Assembly (NCBI GenBank): GCA_937889795.1
Contig: CALBZH010000042.1
Location: 1 to 14,592 of the forward strand
Source: an uncultured Syntrophobacteraceae bacterium
Lineage (GTDB): Bacteria > Desulfobacterota > Syntrophobacteria > Syntrophobacterales > Syntrophobacteraceae
Length of the DNA: 14,592 nucleotides
Direction: 5' to 3'
A program made the translations under genes and the position numbers. The first letter of the stretch is position 1. Every line of letters begins with the position of its first letter. Below, one piece after another: positions 8,554 to 14,592 of the stretch. The notes below the pieces were generated by a model. The model worked only from the letters and a program-made list of their open reading frames with translations. It was not told the DNA's origin and did no database searches.

Positions 8554-10185
8554 ATGAATACTCCTGTGAACGGAAGTCTTGACTCGGCCTCGCTGCGAGA
8601 AAAGGTCGAATCCCAGCACCATGAGCTGCAGATTCTCTTCGATATCACCTCCGCGCTCCATTGCTCCCCCCACCTGAAAGACGTCCTCCAGCAAGCTCTG
8701 ATGGCGATCCTGCAAACACTCCGATTCAAGATGGGCGCGATCTATTTGGTACGGTCTCCGTTGGACGACGATTGCGTCCTGGAGTTGGCGGCTCACCACG
8801 GGTTCTCTTCGACGCTGATCCACCTGATTCAGTCTTTTTCGGTACAGTGGAAAACCATGGAAAAGACGCTTGCGAACAGGGAGGTTAGGTGGCTGGCACC
8901 GGAAGACATTGCCTTTCAACGATTGCGCGAGCGTCTCGAAAAGGAAGGAACCCGGGAGATCATCGGCATCCCGCTCATGACGCAAAAGCGCGTTCTGGGA
9001 TTTCTGTACGTGACGAACAACGGGCCCGTTCAGCTGCGACCCGACCGCAATGCGTTCTTGACCACGATTGGCCATCAGATTGGCGTCGCCATCGAAAATG
9101 CTCAGCTTTTCGATACGGTGGAACGGGCTAAAAGCGAGCTCGAAATCAGCTTTGACGCCATCCAGCACAGCATCTTTGTCATTGATTCCCGCCATAGAAT
9201 TCACCGTGTTAACCGAACGAGCGAGGAGGTCTACGGAAGCGCCGCAAAGATCCTCGGCCGGAGGTATTCGACCGTTCTGTATGATCAGGAGGAGCCCCCT
9301 CCCGAATGCCCCATCAACCGCTGCATGACGCAGGCCCGCCCGGTTCACGACGAGGGCCCCCATTTCAGGTGGGGAGGCTTCTACCATTTCTTCGCTTTCC
9401 CTGTGCTCAGCCTGTCGGGAGTCCTTGAGCGGGTCGTCTATTACGAGAAGGACGCCACCGCGGCGAAACGGCTCGAGCAGCGCCTCCAGCAGACGGAAAG
9501 ACTGAAGGCATTGGGGACGCTCGCCGCCGGAATAGCCCACGAGATCCGAAATCCACTGGCGACCATCAATTTCAACGCACAGATGCTCCAGAGGGAATTG
9601 GGATTGGATGCAGCACAACGACAAATGTTCGAGGACGTGCTGCACGAGGTCAAGAAGATCGATCGCATCGTCCAGCAGGTGCTTCACTTTGCGAAGCCGA
9701 GGGAGCCTCAATTCTGCCCGAACTCTTTGAATGACGTCGTCAAGTACTGTTTGGACCTGGCGAGGGTTTCACTGCGCAAGGCGGTGGTGGAGGTTTCCGT
9801 TCAGCTGGATGAGTCGCTGCCCCCGATGATCATGGACTTCAATCAGATCAGTCAGGTGGTGATGAATCTCCTGATCAACGCCATCGAAGCCATGCCCGAC
9901 GGGGGGAAGATGACGGTCTCGACGTACCAGCAGGAAGACCCCCTGTCTTCGGTTCTCCAGGTGAGCGATACCGGGGCAGGGATCCTTGCCGAAGACAAGG
10001 AGCGCGTCTTCGATCCCTTCTTCACGAGGAAGCCTGAGGGTACGGGATTGGGGCTGAGTATTTCCCGCCAGATCATGGAAAAACATGGGGCTTTCGTTGA
10101 GCTTGAGACACAGCCTGGTCAAGGAGCAACGTTTCGCTTGGTGTTCCCAGTGGGAAGCGGCAAGGGGTTATTGGAAACGTCCTGA
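8554..10185 (+). CDS. Soluble GAF-PAS sensor histidine kinase (orphan)
   Basis: Autophosphorylating sensor kinase of a two-component system, NtrB-like in its catalytic half. Order: short coiled-coil-like start; GAF domain (about 28-190); PAS domain (about 200-300) containing a CPINRC pair of cysteines; HisKA dimerisation domain with phospho-acceptor His329 in GIAHEIRNPL; HATPase with N-box Asn442 (NLLINAIEA), G1 Asp472 (DTGAGI), F-box FDPFFTRK and G2 GTGLGLSI. No membrane segment or signal peptide is visible, so it should sense an intracellular small molecule or redox state; the ligand is unknown. The start at 8554 lacks a convincing Shine-Dalgarno and a small GGGCT/AGCCC stem (8530-8541) lies just before it, so translation may be weak or the start slightly different. 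It is 67 bp after the lyase and may be co-transcribed. No response regulator follows: the next gene is convergent. Confidence 0.93.
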   Translation: MNTPVNGSLDSASLREKVESQHHELQILFDITSALHCSPHLKDVLQQALMAILQTLRFKMGAIYLVRSPLDDDCVLELAAHHGFSSTLIHLIQSFSVQWKTMEKTLANREVRWLAPEDIAFQRLRERLEKEGTREIIGIPLMTQKRVLGFLYVTNNGPVQLRPDRNAFLTTIGHQIGVAIENAQLFDTVERAKSELEISFDAIQHSIFVIDSRHRIHRVNRTSEEVYGSAAKILGRRYSTVLYDQEEPPPECPINRCMTQARPVHDEGPHFRWGGFYHFFAFPVLSLSGVLERVVYYEKDATAAKRLEQRLQQTERLKALGTLAAGIAHEIRNPLATINFNAQMLQRELGLDAAQRQMFEDVLHEVKKIDRIVQQVLHFAKPREPQFCPNSLNDVVKYCLDLARVSLRKAVVEVSVQLDESLPPMIMDFNQISQVVMNLLINAIEAMPDGGKMTVSTYQQEDPLSSVLQVSDTGAGILAEDKERVFDPFFTRKPEGTGLGLSISRQIMEKHGAFVELETQPGQGATFRLVFPVGSGKGLLETS

Positions 10186-10203
10186 ATCCTGTTCTTGTGA
10201 CGG

Positions 10204-10235
10204 GCTTCTCCGTGCGGTGTGGTTGCAGGAGAAGC
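10204..10235 (+). other. Inverted repeat in the 3' region after the kinase gene
   Basis: An 8-bp perfect inverted repeat (GCTTCTCC at 10204-10211, GGAGAAGC at 10228-10235) with a 16-nt spacer lies just after the kinase stop. No T-run follows. It could be a 3'-UTR hairpin or chance; the real terminator is about 80 bases further on. Confidence 0.35.
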
Positions 10236-10311
10236 TGCATTCTCCGGGAGAGCGTGTCGCGAAAACGATGGGAGCTGTTGGGAAGAAGATGCAAGGCGGG
10301 AGATGGGATCG

Positions 10312-10374
10312 AAAAACCCCGTGAGGGGGAGAGTCGCTTTTAGAATGCCGACTCGCCCCTCACGGGGTTCTTTT
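10312..10374. terminator. Bidirectional intrinsic terminator between convergent genes
   Basis: A 14-bp perfect outer stem (AACCCCGTGAGGGG at 10315-10328 with 10356-10369) continues, after a 2/1-nt internal bulge, into a 6-bp stem (GAGTCG 10331-10336, CGACTC 10349-10354) with a 12-nt loop. It is flanked by an A-run on the left (10312-10316) and TTCTTTT on the right (10368-10374). It can therefore terminate the kinase transcript (+) and the PKD-protein transcript (-), whose stop codon is only about 22 bases away. Confidence 0.93.
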
Positions 10375-10395
10375 GTTGGAGGTATCGCGACTGGA

Positions 10396-13300
10396 TCAGT
10401 TGATCGTGAAGTAATAGTTGCTTTGATCCGTGTAGTTGGCATTCGACGTGCTCGTCACCCGGACCTTGAACTTGCTCGTTCCAGTTGTGTGTGCCGTGGT
10501 GAGGGTTATGGAGCAAGAGCCGTCGGTGATGGGTACGGTCTTCGTGTCCGCAGCGATTGGTACCCCGCTTTTCAAGATCTCAACCTTCACATTGGGTCCA
10601 ACAACCGCCGGGTCTCCGCTATAGGTCCAGGTGATGGTCTTCGTGCAGGGGCGAGTCCACGTCACGGCTGTGTTAGGGTAGGTGACCGTGATCGGGGAAG
10701 AGACGACGATGTACGACGACCTCGTTTTGGTGTTGGTGCCGCCCGGTCCCGAGACCGTCAGCGTGACGGTGTACGTTCCGGGGTTCTCGTATGTATGCTG
10801 CACGTTCAAGTCCGTTGTGTCGAGTGTTGTCCCATCGCCGAAGTTCCAGGTTCTTGTGTCGATTGTGCCTGTGGACGAATCGGTGAAATTGACCGTCATC
10901 GGGGCGGTCCCGCTGGTTGCGGCCGCGGCGAAATTGGCCACCGGAGCTGTCACAACAACGTAGCCGGTCCTGGTCATCGTGTTGGTGCCGCCCTCGCCCG
11001 TGACGGTCAGTCTCACCGTATAGGTTCCGGGGGTCGTATAGGAGTGCGAAACGCTCAGATCTGAGGTTTCAAGCGTTGTCCCGTCACCGAAATTCCAGGT
11101 CCTGGAGTCGATCGTGCCTGTGGAGGAATCGTTGAAATTGACTTCCAGAACCGAGGGTCCACTTGTGGCGGTGGATGCTGTGAAGTTGGCCATCGGGGTC
11201 GTCACGGTGATATAACTGGTCCTGGTCTTCGTGTTAGTTCCACCAGGTCCCGTTGCGGTCAGTTTGACCGTGTAGACCCCTGGGGTGGAGTACTGGTGGG
11301 TGGGACTCTGCTGGTCGCTGGTTTTTCCGTCACCGAAGTCCCAGAGCCATGTATCAATGATACCCGTCGAGGAGTTGGTGAAAGACACGTTCAGAAGCGA
11401 GGGCCCGCTTGTGGCGGTGGACGCCGCGAAGTTGGCCACCGGAACCGTGTAGTAGACGGTGATGTAGTTGGTCTTGAACTTCTCGCCCGAGCCGTAGGGT
11501 CCTCCAACGGTCAGGGTCACCGTGTAGGGCCCGCCGCTGCTGTAGGTGTGCGTGGGGTTCTTGACATTGCTGTGCGTCGTTCCGTCTCCGAAATCCCAAT
11601 CCCAAGAGGTCGGGCTGCCGGTGGACAAGTCGGTAAACGTTGTGGTCAACGTGCCCGTACCGGTCAGCGGTGTCGCGCTGAAATCGGTCTTGTAGACCGT
11701 GATGTAGCTCGTTTTCGTCTCGACATTCGATCCGCCCGGCCCTGCCGCCGTTAAGGTGACGGTGTACGTGCCCGCGGTCGTGTAAACGTGAGAGGGATTC
11801 TGATCGGTGCTTGTGCTGCCGTCTCCAAAATTCCAGGCATACGACGTGACGGTGCCGACGGAGGCATCGGAGAAGTTGACGGTCAAGGGTGTCCTGCCGA
11901 CGGTGGTGCTTGCGGTGAAATTGGCGTCGGGAGCGACGGAAATGTAGTTGGTCTTGGTGACCTGACCCGTTCCGTTGGAATTCCAGACTTTCAATGTGAC
12001 CGTGTAGACGCCGTTGCTCACGTAAGCATGGGTTGGATTCTTCACATCGCTTGTTGGCGTGCTGTCTCCGAAATCCCACTCCCAGGCGGTCGGGGTCCCC
12101 GTGGACAAGTCCGTGAACGCCGTGGTCAACGTCCCTACCCCCGTGACGGGTGTGGCGCTGAAATCTGTCTTGTAAATGGTGATAAGGTTGGTTTTCGTCT
12201 CCACATCTGATCCGCCCGGTCCGTACACGGATAGTGTGACGGTATAGGTTCCGGGACTACCGTAGGTGTGGGTGGGATTCTTCTCGGTACTTGAGCCCCC
12301 GTCCCCGAAAGACCACGCCCATGACGTGATCTCACCGATCGAGGTGTCGGAGAAGCTTACGCTGAGGGGCGCATAACCGATCGTGGAACTCGCCGAGAAA
12401 TTAGCATCGGGTTTGAGTGTAATGTAATTGCTTTTTGTCTCCGTCCCGGTCCCCTTGGGTCCTGACACGGTCAGGGTCACCGTGTAGACGCCTGGGGTTT
12501 CGTACGTGTGGGTCGGGTTCTGAAGATGGCTTTGCTCGCTTCCGTCCCCGAAGTCCCACGTCCATTCAGCTGGGCTGCCTTCGGATGTGTCCGTGAAGGA
12601 TACGTTCAACGGTGTGCTGCCGCTGGTTGGTGTGGCCGTGAAATTGGCGAGAAGCACGGTGATGAAGGCGCTTTTCACTGTCTGGCCTGATCCGATTTCG
12701 TTCGTCACCTTGAGGGTCACGTTGTACTTGCCAGGAGTCGTATAAACGTGTGTCGGGTTCTGCTCGGTGCTGGTTCCCCCATCACCGAAATTCCAGAGCC
12801 ACGAGGTGATCTCCCGGTTGCCCCCGTTGGAGTTGTCCGTGAACTGGACCGTCAAGGCCTCGTAGCCTTCCCTGATGTCTGCGCTAAAATCGGCCGTGGG
12901 GTTGACTTTGATGTAATCGGTCTTCTCCTCGACGTCACTGCCTCCAGGACCGGTTGCGGTCAGCTTGACGGTGTGGAAGCCAGGCCCAAAGGCGTGAGTC
13001 GGCGTCTTGCTTGGGCTTGTTCCTCCGTCACCAAAATCCCATTCCCAGGTATTCACGGTCCCCGTCGTCGTATTGGAGAACCTCACGCTGAGCGGGGGAT
13101 TGCCGGACAGGGGAAGCCCTCTGAAAGCAGCCACCGGAGGCGGCCCGGTTATGGTGAAGTTGCTGTCGCTCGTATCCTGGTAGGTCGCGACGGATGTACT
13201 CGTGACCTTGATCCGGTAGTCCGTCCCCGGCGTCCTCTGGACCGGAATCACGTAATTGTAGGAGCCGGTCCCATTCGATCCGACGGGGGTGCCGAGTGTG

Positions 13301-14592
13301 ACGGTGGCCACCCGCACGCCGGCCTTGAACAGCTCGATTTTCACCTTCGAACCGACGCTGCCTGCATAGGTCCAACTGATGGCGACGTTATCCCCCGCAC
13401 GTAGGGTTTCTGTGCCATTCGGGCTCACGACCGTGATGGACGGAAGCGTAACGGTAACGTCTTGGGTGGTGCTGTGCATTCCACCGGGGCCGGCGACGGT
13501 GAGGGTCACGGTGTAGACTCTGACAGCTGAGAAGGCATGCTGCGGATTCTGCTCGGTGCTGGTGCCGCCGTCACCGAAATTCCACACCCAGGACGTGATT
13601 TCTCCCGTGGACGCATCGGTAAATTGAACCGGGGCTCCCATGGCGACGGGATTCGGCGCTGCCGTGAATGCCGCGACAGGAACCTCAACGACCTTGATGT
13701 AGGCGGTCTTGGTGATCGACCTCGATCCAGTAGACCCCGACGCTTCCAAGCTCACACTGTACGTTCCGGGTGTTGTGTAGACGTAAATGGGATCTTGTGC
13801 ATTACTTGTTCCCCCGTCACCGAACTGCCAGGATCGAGTGTCGATGGTTCCCGTGGACTGGTCGCTGAAATGGACCTCACTTCCTACAACGACCGTGGTC
13901 GGAGTTGCCACGAAGTCAGGATTTGGGACGCTGACATCGATGTAGTGGTCTTTGGTGAGTGTGGCGTCTCCTCCCGGACCATGAACCGTGAGAGTCACGG
14001 TGTAAGTTCCGTTGGTGGTGTAGGCATGCTTTGGATTCTGGTCGGTGCTGGTGCCGCCGTCACCAAAACTCCATTCCCAAGACGTGACGACGTCCTGCGA
14101 CGCATCGGTGAACTGGACCTGATCGCCTGTGGCAACAACGGTCGGGACAGCGGAAAAGTCTGCAGTTGGAGGTCCCGCGACCTTGATGGTTTTTGTCTTG
14201 CTTCGGACTCCAGAAGACCCCGTTACCGTAAGGGTTACGATCTTGTCCCCCGTGGTGATGTACGTGTGTGGGGGAGGCGTTGCATGGCTCGGATCGGAAT
14301 CAGGGTATTCGACAGACTCGCCGTCACCGAATTCCCACTTCCAGGTGGAGAGGTCTCTCCCTGTCGAGGTTCCTGTGAACGTGACGGGCTTATTCACTCC
14401 AACCGGGGAAGCAGGGGTTGTCGTGAAATCGGGATTGGGGAGTCCCACATCGACAGGCTTGGTTGTCGAATGACTTCCAGCCGGATTGGTTACTGTCAGA
14501 GTCACACTGTAGGTCCCGCCGGAGGGATACGTGGTATACGTGTGCTTCGGGCTCGTGTCGGTGCTTGTCGCACTGTCGCCGAAGCTCCAGGA
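10396..14592 (-). CDS. Giant PKD-domain repeat protein with two Kre9/KNH-like domains, N-terminus outside window
   Basis: The C-terminal 1398 residues are visible, open to the window edge; the GTG at 14505 is an internal codon and a WSFGD repeat core precedes it. The protein is a chain of PKD (polycystic kidney disease) beta-sandwich domains of about 80 residues, each with the W-x-FGDG core, a hydrophobic Y-T-V-T-L-T-V strand and a PGG turn. Fourteen are complete and a fifteenth is cut by the edge. Two domains of about 100 residues resembling Pfam Kre9_KNH (SPNG...I-S-W-T-Y...YRIKVTSTS...SNFTI) lie after the fourth complete PKD and at the very C-terminus. PKD arrays are typical of secreted or surface proteins that bind polysaccharide or protein or act as spacers; no catalytic domain, dockerin, sortase signal or membrane segment is seen here. 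The only two cysteines lie in the terminal domain. Any signal peptide and enzyme domain would be in the missing N-terminal part. Function unknown. Confidence 0.93.
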   Translation of the reverse strand, partial: SWSFGDSATSTDTSPKHTYTTYPSGGTYSVTLTVTNPAGSHSTTKPVDVGLPNPDFTTTPASPVGVNKPVTFTGTSTGRDLSTWKWEFGDGESVEYPDSDPSHATPPPHTYITTGDKIVTLTVTGSSGVRSKTKTIKVAGPPTADFSAVPTVVATGDQVQFTDASQDVVTSWEWSFGDGGTSTDQNPKHAYTTNGTYTVTLTVHGPGGDATLTKDHYIDVSVPNPDFVATPTTVVVGSEVHFSDQSTGTIDTRSWQFGDGGTSNAQDPIYVYTTPGTYSVSLEASGSTGSRSITKTAYIKVVEVPVAAFTAAPNPVAMGAPVQFTDASTGEITSWVWNFGDGGTSTEQNPQHAFSAVRVYTVTLTVAGPGGMHSTTQDVTVTLPSITVVSPNGTETLRAGDNVAISWTYAGSVGSKVKIELFKAGVRVATVTLGTPVGSNGTGSYNYVIPVQRTPGTDYRIKVTSTSVATYQDTSDSNFTITGPPPVAAFRGLPLSGNPPLSVRFSNTTTGTVNTWEWDFGDGGTSPSKTPTHAFGPGFHTVKLTATGPGGSDVEEKTDYIKVNPTADFSADIREGYEALTVQFTDNSNGGNREITSWLWNFGDGGTSTEQNPTHVYTTPGKYNVTLKVTNEIGSGQTVKSAFITVLLANFTATPTSGSTPLNVSFTDTSEGSPAEWTWDFGDGSEQSHLQNPTHTYETPGVYTVTLTVSGPKGTGTETKSNYITLKPDANFSASSTIGYAPLSVSFSDTSIGEITSWAWSFGDGGSSTEKNPTHTYGSPGTYTVTLSVYGPGGSDVETKTNLITIYKTDFSATPVTGVGTLTTAFTDLSTGTPTAWEWDFGDSTPTSDVKNPTHAYVSNGVYTVTLKVWNSNGTGQVTKTNYISVAPDANFTASTTVGRTPLTVNFSDASVGTVTSYAWNFGDGSTSTDQNPSHVYTTAGTYTVTLTAAGPGGSNVETKTSYITVYKTDFSATPLTGTGTLTTTFTDLSTGSPTSWDWDFGDGTTHSNVKNPTHTYSSGGPYTVTLTVGGPYGSGEKFKTNYITVYYTVPVANFAASTATSGPSLLNVSFTNSSTGIIDTWLWDFGDGKTSDQQSPTHQYSTPGVYTVKLTATGPGGTNTKTRTSYITVTTPMANFTASTATSGPSVLEVNFNDSSTGTIDSRTWNFGDGTTLETSDLSVSHSYTTPGTYTVRLTVTGEGGTNTMTRTGYVVVTAPVANFAAAATSGTAPMTVNFTDSSTGTIDTRTWNFGDGTTLDTTDLNVQHTYENPGTYTVTLTVSGPGGTNTKTRSSYIVVSSPITVTYPNTAVTWTRPCTKTITWTYSGDPAVVGPNVKVEILKSGVPIAADTKTVPITDGSCSITLTTAHTTGTSKFKVRVTSTSNANYTDQSNYYFTIN
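10399..10698 (-). other. C-terminal Kre9/KNH-like domain with a cysteine pair
   Basis: The last 100 residues (1270-1369) repeat the plan of the internal Kre9/KNH-like domain: ITVTYPN, ITWTYSG, KVEILKSG, KVRVTSTS and a final YYFTIN directly before the stop. Unlike the internal copy it has two cysteines (about residues 1287 and 1331), the only ones in the visible protein, which could form a disulfide outside the cell. The chain ends on the last strand, with no added anchor or sorting tail. Confidence 0.72.
10699..11442 (-). repeat. PKD domain block 3: three C-terminal repeats
   Basis: Residues 1022-1103, 1104-1187 and 1188-1269 form a third subfamily, marked by PVANF or PMANF starts, a TATSGPS stretch in the first two, and a longer loop after FGDG in the last two (TTLETSDL and TTLDTTDL). 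They are more like each other than the block 2 repeats, indicating a separate local expansion. The cores read W-L-WDFGDG, RTWNFGDG and RTWNFGDG. Confidence 0.9.
11443..13137 (-). repeat. PKD domain block 2: seven repeats with two-domain periodicity
   Basis: Repeats cover residues 457-535, 536-617, 618-698, 699-777, 778-858, 859-937 and 938-1021. From the second on they alternate between two types: type A (PDANF start, GPGGS turn) and type B (a TDFSATP or ANFTATP start, xGTG turn, TKxNYI end). Pairs 699-858 (11932-12411) and 859-1021 (11443-11931) are clearly copies of one two-domain unit, both with YKTDFSATP at the A-B junction. Residues 536-698 form a more diverged third pair. Confidence 0.9.
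13138..13440 (-). other. Internal Kre9/KNH-like domain
   Basis: Residues 356-456 of the visible protein (numbered from 14505) break the PKD series. They carry VVSPNGTE, then ISWTYAG, KIELFKAG, a Gly-rich turn, YRIKVTSTS and DSNFTI. This is the pattern of Pfam Kre9_KNH (the Ser-Thr-rich GPI-anchored family named in fungi and common in bacterial exported proteins). No cysteine. Likely a beta-sandwich adhesion or linker module; ligand unknown. Confidence 0.72.
13441..14592 (-). repeat. PKD domain block 1: one partial and four complete repeats
   Basis: Numbering from the codon at 14505, complete repeats span residues 24-112, 113-194, 195-275 and 276-355, with FGDG cores at about residues 59, 147, 228 and 310. 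A further core, WSFGD, is cut by the window edge. The first complete repeat is divergent: its core loop is lengthened by an acidic, proline-rich insert (YPDSDPSHATPPPH). The DNA around the cores is also conserved, for example a shared stretch of about 20 bases near 13556 and 14046. Confidence 0.9.

Noticed and set aside
8293..9711. 472-codon open frame on the - strand across the lyase and kinase genes
   Set aside because: It spans two well-supported + strand genes and the gap between them, with no recognisable protein features.
10219..13404. Several + strand open frames of 80-280 codons opposite the PKD gene
   Set aside because: Repetitive shadows of the PKD repeats; the - strand frame is continuous and reads as clear PKD domains.
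10699..14592. CRISPR array or DNA-level satellite suggested by regular repetition
   Set aside because: The period is about 240 bp, keeps the reading frame and encodes degenerate PKD domains; there are no short identical repeats with unique spacers.

Overview
The window looks like the chromosome of an anaerobic bacterium that runs the Wood-Ljungdahl (reductive acetyl-CoA) pathway, moderately GC-rich and with tightly packed genes. The bacterial-type acetyl-CoA synthase (its residue spacing lines up with the 729-residue Moorella enzyme, not the short archaeal CdhC), the gene order, and a cytoplasmic GAF-PAS histidine kinase suggest a Desulfobacterota (former Deltaproteobacteria) member. That placement is an inference from gene content; no rRNA or other taxonomic marker is present.

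Layout. (1) 1-4439, + strand: the 3' part of an acs operon: acsB (acetyl-CoA synthase, 5' end outside the window), acsC (large subunit of the corrinoid iron-sulfur protein) and acsE (methyltetrahydrofolate:corrinoid protein methyltransferase). Both intergenic gaps carry a strong perfect stem-loop without a T-run, and the unit ends in a textbook intrinsic terminator. (2) 4440-8486, + strand: a clear sigma70-type promoter, then ppdK (pyruvate, phosphate dikinase), then a CoA-ester lyase of the malyl-CoA lyase/CitE family. (3) 8554-10185, + strand: an orphan soluble sensor histidine kinase (GAF, PAS, HisKA, HATPase). (4) A bidirectional terminator at about 10312-10374 separates this from (5) 10396-14592, - strand: the C-terminal 1398 residues of a giant, presumably exported protein made of at least fifteen PKD domains and two Kre9/KNH-like beta-sandwich domains; its N-terminus is outside the window.

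How the genes fit together. AcsE loads a methyl group from methyl-tetrahydrofolate onto the corrinoid protein that contains AcsC. AcsB joins that methyl with CO and CoA to make acetyl-CoA, or runs the reverse during acetate oxidation. Pyruvate, phosphate dikinase links pyruvate and PEP, the next anabolic step after reductive carboxylation of acetyl-CoA, so its position beside the acs genes is metabolically sensible. The lyase would interconvert a malyl-CoA-type ester with acetyl-CoA (or propionyl-CoA) and glyoxylate; its link to the other two units is inferred. The kinase and the PKD protein have no visible functional tie to the carbon genes. I see no mobile element, CRISPR array, tRNA or rRNA, and no convincing new multi-gene system. 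The most unusual object is the PKD-repeat protein, with its two-domain higher-order repeat.
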